Shown here: in pieces, positions 8,695 to 17,374 of the stretch | Layout of the letters: every line of letters begins with the position of its first letter | How positions within the stretch are numbered: the first letter of the stretch is position 1 | Source of the DNA: Nocardia goodfellowii | GTDB lineage: Bacteria > Actinomycetota > Actinomycetes > Mycobacteriales > Mycobacteriaceae | Assembly: GCF_017875645.1 (NCBI RefSeq) | Contig: NZ_JAGGMR010000001.1 | Span: forward strand, 186,001 to 250,000 | Direction of reading: 5' to 3' | DNA: 64,000 bases | Made by a program: the position numbers and the translations under genes | Notes under the pieces: generated by a model | Told to the model about the DNA's origin: nothing | Database searches by the model: none | Seen by the model: only the letters and a program-made list of their open reading frames with translations

Positions 8695-9768
8695 TCACTT
8701 GCCGGAATGCCGGTGTTCGTGGATGCGGGCTTCCACGGCTTCGATACGGGTGTCGGCGGGCGGATGGGTGCTGAGCCAGTGCAGGTAGCCGGCGAGCGGC
8801 GAATCGTCGTGTTCGCCCAGCCACTCGTGGTGGACCTCGCGGCACTCCCGGCCGTAGCCGAGGTCGACGGCGACGCGATCGGCACGGAGTTCCTCGCGTT
8901 GCGAAAGACGCGCTCGGCCAAGGGGTTCCGCTATGCCGAGCAGGGCCAGCAGCGTGAGCGCGGCGAGCGGGCCGATCAGTAGCAGCAACGCCGCCACCAG
9001 GGGGATGAGCACCAGCGCGGCGGAGCCCAGGCCGCCGAGCAGCAGGATCGCCAGGGCCAGGCCCGGTGCCTCCTCGGCTTCCCGCTCCGCGGCGGCCAGG
9101 GCCCGCGTCAAGCCGAAACCCAGCACCCTGCCGATCAGCTTGACGGGCACCGAATACCAGCGGGCGAGCGTCGCGGTGTACTTCTTGCCTTCGAGATGAT
9201 GGCCCAGCTCGTGGGCGAGGACACCTTCGAGTTGGCGACTGTCCAGGGTGTGCAACGCCCAGGTGGTGACGCAGACGATGCCGCCCGGCGCCGCGAAGGC
9301 GTTCAGGTCCTCGGAGTCCTGTACCCACAGCGCGTAGTCCGAGCCGTCGACTCCCGCTGCCTGCGTGACGTTTTCCCATGCCACGGCGAGAACGGCTTGC
9401 TCCTGCGGTCGCGGGCGGCGGAAACCGTAGGCCACCCGGGCCAGTACCGCGTCGTCGGCGGGCAGGAACGCGAGCGCGCCCGAAGCCAGCCAGAGGGTCC
9501 CGGCCGTCAGCGCGCCCCACCAGCCGAACACCGCGAACGGCACGCACACCAGCACCGTGCTCAGCACGATGGACGGCAGCGAAACCACCAGCACCGCAGC
9601 CGATTCCAGCCGATGTCGCCAGGTCTCCACCGGCCACAGCAGCGGATTGGGCGTGTATTCCAGGAATTCGTAGATCGGCTCCGGGCGTTGCCCTCTCGGC
9701 GCGGGCCGCAGCACGGCGAGGACCCGCTCCCACAGCGTGGACCCGAAGCTCTTTCCCCCGTGTGACAT
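8695..9768 (-). CDS. M48-family membrane zinc metalloprotease
   Basis: A 357-residue protein with two membrane segments before the catalytic part (LVVSLPSIVLSTVLVCVPFA and GALTAGTLWLASGALAFL), the zinc motif HELGHH and, after a second hydrophobic pair, the ELRADR segment that supplies the third zinc ligand. M48 proteases degrade damaged membrane or exported proteins (HtpX/Ste24 type). The ATG at 9768 is preceded by GGGGGAG. It stands alone between dnaE2 and the TIGR03086 gene. Confidence 0.92.
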   Translation of the reverse strand: MSHGGKSFGSTLWERVLAVLRPAPRGQRPEPIYEFLEYTPNPLLWPVETWRHRLESAAVLVVSLPSIVLSTVLVCVPFAVFGWWGALTAGTLWLASGALAFLPADDAVLARVAYGFRRPRPQEQAVLAVAWENVTQAAGVDGSDYALWVQDSEDLNAFAAPGGIVCVTTWALHTLDSRQLEGVLAHELGHHLEGKKYTATLARWYSVPVKLIGRVLGFGLTRALAAAEREAEEAPGLALAILLLGGLGSAALVLIPLVAALLLLIGPLAALTLLALLGIAEPLGRARLSQREELRADRVAVDLGYGRECREVHHEWLGEHDDSPLAGYLHWLSTHPPADTRIEAVEARIHEHRHSGK

Positions 9769-9844
9769 AGCGCCGCACTCCCCCAAGTCGCAGGTGCAAT
9801 CGCTTGCCAGCGTACCCACGGAAAACCGGTGTGGAACCAGGTTT

Positions 9845-12800
9845 TCAACGGAAGTCGCGGGACTTGGCTTCGATCCGGAGATCCAGTCGCTGGAGGTGTT
9901 CGGCGACCACGCTGACCGCGCCCTCGGCGTTCTGCACCCGGCCGCGGATGAGCAGGGCGGGGGCGGATTGGGCGAGGCGACGGTAGCGAGTCCACAGGCC
10001 GACCGAGCAGACGATGTTGATCATGCCGGTCTCGTCCTCGAGATTGAGGAAGGTGACGCCCGCGGCGGTGGCGGGCCGCTGCCGGTGGGTGACCGCGCCG
10101 CCCACCAGAACCCGGGAACCGTCGGGGACCGACAGCAGTCGATCGGCCGGGAGGACGCCGAGGGCGTCGAGTCGCGGACGCAGGAATTCCGTCGGATAGC
10201 TGCCCGGGGAGACGCCGGTCGCCCACACGTCGGCGGCGGCGAGTTCCAGGTCGCTCATGCCGGGCAGCGCGGGGGCGGTGACAGCCGCGCCGGTGCCCGG
10301 CAACCGGTCCGGTCGTTCGCCCGCGGCGGCACCGGCGGCCCAGAGCGCCTCCCGGCGGGTGATCCCCAGACTACCGAGCGCACCGGCGGTGGCGAGCGAT
10401 TCCGCTTGCGGGACAGTGAGTTCCACCCGCCCGGTCAGGTCGAGGAAGGACGTGTACGGGCCCCGCGCGCGGGCCGCGACGATCTTCTCGGCCAGTTCCG
10501 CGCCGATGTGACGGACCGCCGCCAGACCGAGCCGCACCTCCTTGCCGCGGTTCTCCACGGTGGGCTCGGCGAGGCTGGCGTTGATGTCGGGGCCGTGCAC
10601 CGGCACCCCGTGCCGGCGGGCGTCGGCGACCAGTGACTGCGGGGAGTAGAAGCCCATCGGCTGCGCACGCAGCAGGCCGGCGCAGAACGCGGCCGGATGA
10701 TGCAGTTTGAACCAGGCCGAATAGAACACGATCGAGGCGAAACTCTGCGAATGACTTTCCGGGAAACCAAAATTCGCGAAAGCGTAGAGCTTCTCGTAGA
10801 TGCGGTCGGCGACCTCGCCGGTGATGCCGTGCTGGTCCCGCATGCCCTGGTAGAAACGCTCTTTGAGGCGCTCCATACGTTCCGGTGAGCGCTTGGAACC
10901 CATGGCGCGGCGCAACTGGTCGGCTTCGGCGGCGGAGAATCCGGCCACGTCGACCGCCATCTGCATGAGCTGTTCCTGGAACAGCGGCACACCGAGCGTG
11001 CGCTCGAGCGAATTCTTCAGCGCCGCATGCTCATAGCGCACCTTCTCGAGCTTGTTGCGGCGGCGGATATAGGGGTGCACCGAGCCGCCCTGGATGGGGC
11101 CGGGGCGGATGAGCGCGACCTCCACCACCAGGTCGTAGAAGGTGCGGGGCTTGAGCCGGGGCAGCGTCGCCATCTGGGCGCGGGACTCCACCTGGAAGAC
11201 GCCGATCGAGTCGGCGCGGCACAGCATGTCGTAGACGGCTTTCTCGGTCAGGTCGAGCCGGTGCAGTTCGACGGTCTTGCCCTCGTGCTCGCGCACCATG
11301 TCGATCATGTAGTGCAGCGCCGAGAGCATGCCCAGGCCGAGCAGGTCGAACTTCACCAAACCCGCTGCCGCGCAATCGTCTTTGTCCCACTGCAGCACGC
11401 TGCGGTTGGCCATGCGGGCCCATTCCACCGGGCAGACATCGGCGATGGGACGGTCACAGATCACCATGCCGCCGGAATGGATGCCGAGATGCCGCGGCAG
11501 ACCCTCGATCTCGCCGGCCAGGCTCAGCACCTCGGCGGGGATGTCGGTGTCGGTTTCCTCCGTCACGCCGGTCCAACGGCTCACCTGTTTGCTCCACGCG
11601 TCCTGCTGGCCCGGCGAAAAGCCCAGCGCGCGTGCGGCATCGCGCACGGCGGACTTGCCGCGATAGGTGATCACGTTCGCCACCTGGGCGGCGTAATCGC
11701 GGCCGTATCTGGCGTAGACGTGCTGGATCGCCTCCTCCCGGCGATCGGATTCGATGTCCACGTCGATATCGGGCGGGCCGTCGCGTTCCGGGGAGAGAAA
11801 GCGTTCGAACAGCAATTCGTTGGCGACCGGGTCGACATTGGTGATGCCGATGGCGTAGCAGACCGCGGAGTTGGCGGCCGAGCCGCGGCCCTGGCAGAGG
11901 ATGTCGTTCTGCTTGCAGAAGGTGATGATGTCGTGCACCACCAGGAAGTAACCGGGGAAGCCGAGCTCGGCGATCACCGCGAGCTCGTGCTCGAGCTGCC
12001 GGTAGGCCCGCGGGTTCCGTTCCGGCGGGCCGTAGCGTTCGGCCGCGCCGCGCAGGGTGAGCGCGCGCAGCCACGAGTTCTCGTCGTGGCCGGACGGCAC
12101 GTCGAAGGGCGGCAGCTTCGGCGCGATCAACCGGAGATCGAAGGCACATTCCCGGGCCAGCGCAACGGCATTCGACACCGCCTGCAATCCGGCCCGCCCG
12201 GCCCCGGCCGCGAACAACTGCGCCATCTCCGCGCCGGAGCGCAGATGTGCGCCACCGGTGGGCGCGAGCCACCCGGCGATGTCGTCCAGGCTGGAGCGGG
12301 CCCGGATCGCGGCCAGGGCCATGGCGCGGCGGCGTTGCGGCGGCGCCGCGAAATGCGCTCCGGTCGTGGCCACGACGGGCAGGCCGCAGCGGTCGGCGAG
12401 GGCGATGAGGTAGGCGTTGCGCTCGTCGTCGGTGGGGATGCCGTGGTGGGTCAGCTCCACGCTCACCCGATCGGCGCCGAAGCGTTCCATCAGATCCCGC
12501 AGCGCCGCCTCGGCCCGCGGCAGCCGAGTCTCGCCCGCCCCCAGGTCATGTTCCAGCGCTTGGCGCACATGGCCTTTCCGGCAGCCGGTCAAAATGTGCC
12601 AGTGCCCGCCCGCGGCGGCGGTGAGGGTGTCCAGGTCGTAGCGGAGGATGCCTTTCTCCCCCGCCGCCAGATGCGCGGCGGCGATCTCCCGGGAGAGCCG
12701 GCGGTAACCCTCCTGACCGCGGGCGAGCACCAGCAGATGCGGACCGGCGGGATCCGGCGCGCCGGTGCGTGGCGCGGAATCCGGTGCGGCGGCATGTCCG

Positions 12801-13210
12801 CCCGCGGTTTTCCCCGACCGCGACCCGGTCCCGAGCGACAGCTCCGACCCGAACACGGTCGGCATGTTCCATTCCTTGGCCGCCTCGAAGAAGCGCACCG
12901 TCCCGTAGAAACCGTCGTGGTCGGTGAGCGCGATCGCCTCCAACCCGAGCCGCACCGCCTCCTCGACCAGTTCCTCGGGCTGGCTCGCGCCGTCCAGGAA
13001 GCTGTACGCCGAATGCGCGTGCAATTCGGCGTACGGCACCGTCGGGCCGTCCGGCCGCGCTATCGGCTCGGCCTGATACTCGCCGCGCTTGCGCGACCAG
13101 GCCGGGCTGTCGCCGCCGTCTCCCGCGGTGGTCGCCGCCGGCTTGGGCCTACCGGACAGCACCCGCTCCATCTCCGCCCAGCTCGGCGGGCCGTTTCCCC
13201 AGCTGCTCAC
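9845..13210 (-). CDS. dnaE2: Error-prone DNA polymerase III alpha subunit DnaE2 (ImuC)
   Basis: A 1121-residue C-family polymerase with an N-terminal PHP domain (LHAHSAYSFLDGASQPEEL, then ALTDHDGFYG) and the catalytic aspartate block PPDIDVDIESDRREE. The start MSSWGNGPPSWAEMERVL matches the start of mycobacterial DnaE2. It carries out translesion synthesis and damage-induced mutagenesis with ImuA' and ImuB, both encoded at 19964-22691. The start is only 13 bases after the stop of the upstream gene, and a LexA box precedes that gene, so SOS induction of dnaE2 probably works through a two-gene transcript. Confidence 0.97.
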   Translation of the reverse strand: MSSWGNGPPSWAEMERVLSGRPKPAATTAGDGGDSPAWSRKRGEYQAEPIARPDGPTVPYAELHAHSAYSFLDGASQPEELVEEAVRLGLEAIALTDHDGFYGTVRFFEAAKEWNMPTVFGSELSLGTGSRSGKTAGGHAAAPDSAPRTGAPDPAGPHLLVLARGQEGYRRLSREIAAAHLAAGEKGILRYDLDTLTAAAGGHWHILTGCRKGHVRQALEHDLGAGETRLPRAEAALRDLMERFGADRVSVELTHHGIPTDDERNAYLIALADRCGLPVVATTGAHFAAPPQRRRAMALAAIRARSSLDDIAGWLAPTGGAHLRSGAEMAQLFAAGAGRAGLQAVSNAVALARECAFDLRLIAPKLPPFDVPSGHDENSWLRALTLRGAAERYGPPERNPRAYRQLEHELAVIAELGFPGYFLVVHDIITFCKQNDILCQGRGSAANSAVCYAIGITNVDPVANELLFERFLSPERDGPPDIDVDIESDRREEAIQHVYARYGRDYAAQVANVITYRGKSAVRDAARALGFSPGQQDAWSKQVSRWTGVTEETDTDIPAEVLSLAGEIEGLPRHLGIHSGGMVICDRPIADVCPVEWARMANRSVLQWDKDDCAAAGLVKFDLLGLGMLSALHYMIDMVREHEGKTVELHRLDLTEKAVYDMLCRADSIGVFQVESRAQMATLPRLKPRTFYDLVVEVALIRPGPIQGGSVHPYIRRRNKLEKVRYEHAALKNSLERTLGVPLFQEQLMQMAVDVAGFSAAEADQLRRAMGSKRSPERMERLKERFYQGMRDQHGITGEVADRIYEKLYAFANFGFPESHSQSFASIVFYSAWFKLHHPAAFCAGLLRAQPMGFYSPQSLVADARRHGVPVHGPDINASLAEPTVENRGKEVRLGLAAVRHIGAELAEKIVAARARGPYTSFLDLTGRVELTVPQAESLATAGALGSLGITRREALWAAGAAAGERPDRLPGTGAAVTAPALPGMSDLELAAADVWATGVSPGSYPTEFLRPRLDALGVLPADRLLSVPDGSRVLVGGAVTHRQRPATAAGVTFLNLEDETGMINIVCSVGLWTRYRRLAQSAPALLIRGRVQNAEGAVSVVAEHLQRLDLRIEAKSRDFR

Positions 13211-13223
13211 CTCCCCGACCCGC

Positions 13224-13733
13224 TCATCGACGCACGTTCCCGTTCGGCAGGCGCGCGGTGGAGCCGGCGTCGAGCGCGGCCTCCACCCGGTCCAGGCCCG
13301 AGCGGATCATCGCGCCGTAGGCGTCGTAGACCAGGACGGCGAGATGGCCGCGCGCGATGGTCAGCTGCATGCGGGCGGTTTCGAAGTCGCCGCAGCGGCG
13401 ATGACTGTCGGCCAGATTAAGATACAGCGAGGGCAGAAAGCAGCGCAGACCCTCGTCCAGCGGGGTGCCGGGACCGAAGACCGCGGCCAGGGCGCGCTGA
13501 TCCCAGATCAGCGCGTCGGCGTCGGCCTCCTGCAGGACGGCCAAGTGATGCGCGATCACGCAGCGCTGCAACGGGTCTCCGGCGGGGCGCTGGGAGTCGG
13601 TAGGAGGCGTAGCCGACGGGGTGGGTGAGCTCAGCTCGGACCACAACTGTTCGAGGGCGAGCCGTGCCGCCTTCGGGTCGTCGCTGCCGAGCCGCACCGC
13701 GGCAAAGATTTCCGCCATCCGATCGTCCGCCAT
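13224..13733 (-). CDS. Unknown TPR-like helical protein, first gene of the dnaE2 SOS operon
   Basis: A 169-residue all-helical protein. One stretch (about residues 108-140, SLYLNLADSHRRCGDFETARMQ) looks like a tetratricopeptide repeat, a protein-protein contact module. I do not recognise the family. The ATG at 13733 lies seven bases after a GATACT -10 hexamer, with no Shine-Dalgarno, so the mRNA is probably leaderless. A LexA box overlaps that promoter. The stop lies 13 bp from the dnaE2 start, so co-expression in the SOS response is likely and a role as a mutasome accessory factor is a testable guess. Confidence 0.8.
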   Translation of the reverse strand: MADDRMAEIFAAVRLGSDDPKAARLALEQLWSELSSPTPSATPPTDSQRPAGDPLQRCVIAHHLAVLQEADADALIWDQRALAAVFGPGTPLDEGLRCFLPSLYLNLADSHRRCGDFETARMQLTIARGHLAVLVYDAYGAMIRSGLDRVEAALDAGSTARLPNGNVRR

Positions 13734-13744
13734 GCGCAGAAGTA

Positions 13745-13760
13745 TCGCACATATGTTCGA
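13745..13760. promoter_or_regulatory. LexA/SOS box TCGCACATATGTTCGA
   Basis: Matches the actinobacterial SOS box TCGAAC-N4-GTTCGA at 11 of the 12 arm positions. It overlaps the -10 hexamer (13741-13746, minus strand) of the TPR-like gene/dnaE2 transcript, the ideal position for repression. Confidence 0.8.
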
Positions 13761-13839
13761 GGGTTTCGAGCATGATTCGAACAGGATGGCGAACCTTTCG
13801 CGACCGGCCCGAAATGTGGGCGGGCTCACTTGCCGGGTA

Positions 13840-13859
13840 AACTTACTTCAGAGTAAGTT
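13840..13859. promoter_or_regulatory. Perfect inverted repeat AACTTACT-N4-AGTAAGTT upstream of an SDR gene
   Basis: Eight-base arms with a four-base spacer end 30 bases before the SDR start. The TTACT-N4-AGTAA core is typical of TetR-family operators of actinobacterial lipid and steroid regulators. No TetR gene is adjacent, so the regulator acts from elsewhere. Confidence 0.65.
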
Positions 13860-13889
13860 CGTGCCCATTCGATCTGCGAAGGAGCAGCG

Positions 13890-14861
13890 ATGACACACGC
13901 TGACCAGGCCGGCGGAAAGCGGCGCAACCGCCGTGATCTGACCGGCAGGCACGTCCTGATCACCGGCGCGTCCTCAGGCATCGGCCGAGCCGCCGCGCTG
14001 GCCGTCGCCGCCAAGGGCGCCACCGTCTTCCTGCTCGCGCGCCGCGGTGACGAACTCGCGGGCGTCGTCGAGGAGATCCGCGCGGCAGGCGGCCAGGCCC
14101 ACGCGTACCAGTGCGACGTCACCGACAGCGACTCCGTCGACCACGTCGTCAAGACCATCCTGGACGAGCACGGTCACGTGGACATGCTGGTGAACAACGC
14201 GGGCCGGTCCATCCGGCGCGCCATCCACCGCTCCACCGACCGGATGCACGACTTCGAGCGCACCATGGCGGTCAACTACTTCGGCGCGCTGCGGATGACC
14301 TTGGCGTTGCTGCCCCAGATGCGGGAACGCAAGTTCGGCCACATCGTCCAGATCAGCAGTGCCGGAGTACAGGTCGCGACGCCGCGGTTCTCCGCCTACC
14401 TGGCCAGCAAGGCCGCGCTGGACAAGTTCACCGAGGTGGCCGCGGTCGAAACCATGGCCGACGGAGTCACTTTCACCACCATCCACATGCCGCTGGTGCG
14501 CACCCCGATGATCACCCCCAGCGGCGCGCAGGGACCTTCGGAATCGCCCGAGTGGGCCGCCGCCACGATCGTGCGCGCCCTCACCGAGCGGCCCAAGCGC
14601 ATCGACGTGCCGCTGGGCACCCTCGCCGAATACGGCGCGCTGGTCACGCCGAAGATCCGCGATCGCATCCTGCACCGCTACTACCGTGCGCTGCCCGACT
14701 CCCCCGCCGCCAAGGGCGAACAGCTCGAGCCCACCCCCGAGGACACCGAAGCCGATGCGCCGCAACCGGAATCGGCGCCGCGCCCGCAGTCCGCGGCGCG
14801 CAAGATGACCGGCACCGCGTTACGCCGTGCCGCCCGCTGGGTACCCGGCACCCACTGGTGA
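13890..14861 (+). CDS. Short-chain dehydrogenase/reductase
   Basis: A 323-residue SDR with the nucleotide-binding motif TGASSGIG (about residues 28-35), NNAG, the catalytic serine in VQISSAG and YLASK with the active-site tyrosine and lysine. The extra C-terminal 60 residues are proline- and acid-rich and end in a basic segment. The pattern resembles SDR modules of mycobacterial fatty acyl-CoA reductases (AcrA1-like), so lipid reduction is possible but not shown. The ATG follows AAGGAGC. A perfect palindrome at 13840-13859 suggests TetR-type control. Confidence 0.9.
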   Translation: MTHADQAGGKRRNRRDLTGRHVLITGASSGIGRAAALAVAAKGATVFLLARRGDELAGVVEEIRAAGGQAHAYQCDVTDSDSVDHVVKTILDEHGHVDMLVNNAGRSIRRAIHRSTDRMHDFERTMAVNYFGALRMTLALLPQMRERKFGHIVQISSAGVQVATPRFSAYLASKAALDKFTEVAAVETMADGVTFTTIHMPLVRTPMITPSGAQGPSESPEWAAATIVRALTERPKRIDVPLGTLAEYGALVTPKIRDRILHRYYRALPDSPAAKGEQLEPTPEDTEADAPQPESAPRPQSAARKMTGTALRRAARWVPGTHW

Positions 14862-14901
14862 CTCCGGGCCCGTCGCGCAGGGGGCGACGGGCTCGGTCTT
14901 T

Positions 14902-15402
14902 CTACGCCACGCGCATCTCGGGACGAGTGCGCGCGGACACCGCCCCGGATCCCCACAGCGCGAGGGCGATATACCCGATCTGCTCCGGAATCCGGAACCA
15001 CAGCGGGGTCGCCGGATCACCGTTGAGCGGGATGTCATCGAGTGCCGCGTGGATGTTGGCGGGCAGCATCAGCACGAACAACAGCGCGAGCACCATGCCG
15101 GCGACAGGCCGGGTCGCCGGTATCAAAAGGCCGATGGCCCCGGCCAATTCGACGACTCCGGTCAGGTAGACGAGGAAGTCGGCGAAGGGCATGAAGCCGG
15201 GCACCATCGCGACCAGGTCGTCGTGGCTGGGCATCACCGTCACACTGTCGGGCACGAAGTGCGCGCTGCCGGTCATCAGCAGCAGCACCGCCAAGCCGTG
15301 GATGGCGCTGGAACGCCAACTAGCGAACCGGCCTACTCCGAAGGCGCCGAGAGCACGGAACAGCAAGGCCGGGACCGCGAGCAAAAGCACAGTGTCGAAC
15401 AT
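14902..15402 (-). CDS. DoxX-like membrane protein
   Basis: A 166-residue protein with four hydrophobic segments, including AIHGLAVLLLMTGSAHF and a YLTGVVELAGAIGLLIP segment typical of DoxX-family proteins. Its job is unknown; some relatives act in thiol or quinone redox balance. The ATG at 15402 follows AGGAGA. It starts 25 bases after the VOC gene stop and is likely in one operon with it. Confidence 0.88.
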   Translation of the reverse strand: MFDTVLLLAVPALLFRALGAFGVGRFASWRSSAIHGLAVLLLMTGSAHFVPDSVTVMPSHDDLVAMVPGFMPFADFLVYLTGVVELAGAIGLLIPATRPVAGMVLALLFVLMLPANIHAALDDIPLNGDPATPLWFRIPEQIGYIALALWGSGAVSARTRPEMRVA

Positions 15403-15427
15403 GAGGTGTCTCCTGAGAATCAGTGAT

Positions 15428-16300
15428 CTAGCCGGTGAAGAACAGCCCGGCCCCGCCGGCGTCCCGGGCTGAGACGAAGAACCCGCCGTCGGCGGGACGC
15501 GTTGCGGTACCGCCGCTTTCGACGATCTCGCGCGCCCGCTCGGGATCCTCGACGCGAATCGTCATCGCGGCGAGGTACGAGGCGGCGGGCGCCGGCTCGC
15601 CTGGCAGCACGTCCTCGACATCGGCGGAATCGACGAATTCGATTCGGGCCGAACCAATTTGCAGCACCGTGCGCGCACCCTCCCGCACGGGGCGACGACC
15701 TGCCAGCCGCGCGTACCTGTCGACGATCGCGGCCGACTCGGCTGCCGCGGCGACGATCAGCACCGCACCGATGCCGCGTGCGCCGTTCTTATGGCCGAGA
15801 TAGCGCGGCTGGTGCACATATTCGCGAGTGAGGTGCTGCGCCAGGCCCAGGCGTGCCTCCGGTGTCGACTCCGGATCGACGTGCACCGCACGGGCCCGCA
15901 TGACGCGCGGACCATCCGCGGTGTCGACTTCGCGTTCGAGATCCAGTACCCCGGAGGTCCGTAAACCCGCGCCGCGCAGCAGGTCATTCGCGGCGGTGGC
16001 GTCGGCGGTGTCGAGATTCAGCAGGCGGAAACCCTCGTATTCCGCGGCTATCGCCCGGGTATGCCAGGGATCGGGCGCGGTGTCATCGACTATGCCGAGC
16101 AGTTCGATGTAGGAATCCTCGAACAGCGCGCAGCGATTCGCGGTGCAGCCCGGGACCGGCGGTGCACCGGGGCCCGCGCTCAGCAAGTGCCGGGAGCGTG
16201 GGCTCAGCGTGAAGCCGAACGACGCGTAGCGGCGCTCGAGCTCGTCGAGATCGCGGGTGAGGATGCCGGTGTGGTGAAAGCCGTTGATGCCATTGGTCAC
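15428..16300 (-). CDS. VOC-superfamily (glyoxalase-like) protein
   Basis: A 290-residue protein beginning with the glyoxalase-type strand FHHTGILTRDLDELERRYASFGF, followed by the internal HTRAIAAEYEGFRLL segment and two further VOC-like modules. The metal histidine near the start is present. The substrate is unknown. The GTG at 16300 with GAGGA upstream is preferred over the open frame further out. It is divergent from an AsnC-type regulator, which probably controls it, and is followed by a DoxX-like gene. Confidence 0.85.
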   Translation of the reverse strand: MTNGINGFHHTGILTRDLDELERRYASFGFTLSPRSRHLLSAGPGAPPVPGCTANRCALFEDSYIELLGIVDDTAPDPWHTRAIAAEYEGFRLLNLDTADATAANDLLRGAGLRTSGVLDLEREVDTADGPRVMRARAVHVDPESTPEARLGLAQHLTREYVHQPRYLGHKNGARGIGAVLIVAAAAESAAIVDRYARLAGRRPVREGARTVLQIGSARIEFVDSADVEDVLPGEPAPAASYLAAMTIRVEDPERAREIVESGGTATRPADGGFFVSARDAGGAGLFFTG

Positions 16301-16380
16301 GGCAGCGATCCTCGGCGGCGCGCCGACCACACGTCCACGACAATCGGTGGCTACGCCGGTATCCGGCACTGTCGTAGCCT

Positions 16381-17331
16381 GTGCTGGTGGATTCGGTCAG
16401 GCTGGATACCGTCGACCTGGCGTTGCTGCACGCGCTGCAGGTCGACGGGCGCGCGCCGTTCAGCCGGATCGCCGAGGTGCTCGAGGTCTCCGACCGCACC
16501 ATCGCGCGGCGGTTCGCCCGGCTGCGCGCGCGGGGTCTGGCGCGGGTGTGCGGGGTACCCGACAGTTATCGCATCGGCCAGTCGGAATGGCTGGTGCGCT
16601 TGCGTGTCCGGGCCGGCGGCGCGAACATCGTGGCCCGCGACCTGGCGCGCCGGCCGGATACCGCGTGGGTGACCGTGCTGGCGGGCGGCGCGGAAGTGAT
16701 GACCATCCTCCGGGTCGACGGGGAGCAGCCGCTGCCAGCGTTGTCCAGGCATTCGCAGGTGCTGGCGGTCGACACCCAGCGGCTGCTGCGGCATCTCACC
16801 GAGCTGCGCTGGCGCGGACGGACCAGCGCGCTTTCCGCCGAGCAGGTGGCCGCACTCGGCCCGCCGGAACCGGGTGTGGCCGAAGCGATCTCGTTGACCG
16901 ATCTGGACCGGCGGCTGCTTCCCGCCCTGGCGCGGGACGGTCGCGCCGACTATCCGAGCCTGTCCCAGGCGGTCGGCTGGTCCGAATCCGCGGTCCGGCG
17001 CCGCCTGGACGAACTGCGCCGCCAGCGCGTGGTGCGGTTCGACGTGGAAATCGATGCCGCCGCCCTCGGCTTTCCGGTGCACGCGCTGCTGTGGCTGAAC
17101 GTCGCACCCGCGCGGCTTTCCGGCGTGGCCCGGATGCTGGCCGGCCATCCCGAAGTGGCTTTCGCCGGTGCGACCACCGGCGCGCACAACCTGCTGGCCA
17201 TCGTGGTCTGCCGGAACGCCGCCGCCCTGTTCGACTATCTGACGGACCGGATCGGCACGATCGAGGGCATCGAACGGATGGAGTCCGCGCCGATCACCGC
17301 CATCGCCAAGCGGTCCGCGCCCGCCGACTGA
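16381..17331 (+). CDS. Lrp/AsnC-family transcriptional regulator with two AsnC modules
   Basis: A 316-residue protein with two helix-turn-helix domains (near residues 5-55, VDLALLHALQVDGRAPFSRI, and near 174-222, LDRRLLPALARDGRADYPSL) and two ligand-type RAM regions. This duplicated form is common in actinobacteria. A start at 16381 is used; GTG 16387 is also possible and lies six bases after TAGCCT, which would suit a leaderless mRNA. It lies divergent from the VOC/DoxX genes, its likely targets. The effector is unknown. Confidence 0.9.
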   Translation: MLVDSVRLDTVDLALLHALQVDGRAPFSRIAEVLEVSDRTIARRFARLRARGLARVCGVPDSYRIGQSEWLVRLRVRAGGANIVARDLARRPDTAWVTVLAGGAEVMTILRVDGEQPLPALSRHSQVLAVDTQRLLRHLTELRWRGRTSALSAEQVAALGPPEPGVAEAISLTDLDRRLLPALARDGRADYPSLSQAVGWSESAVRRRLDELRRQRVVRFDVEIDAAALGFPVHALLWLNVAPARLSGVARMLAGHPEVAFAGATTGAHNLLAIVVCRNAAALFDYLTDRIGTIEGIERMESAPITAIAKRSAPAD

Positions 17332-17374
17332 GCGAAGACTCGGCGATTCGTGCGGTGGCGTCGGCCCTTTGCGC

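Noticed and set aside
11027..13420. 797-codon plus-strand frame opposite dnaE2
   Set aside because: Shadow of the DnaE2 coding frame, no domain features.
13766..13782. Second LexA box upstream of the TPR-like gene
   Set aside because: TCGAGC and ATTCGA are only three bases apart, so the spacing does not fit the LexA dimer site.
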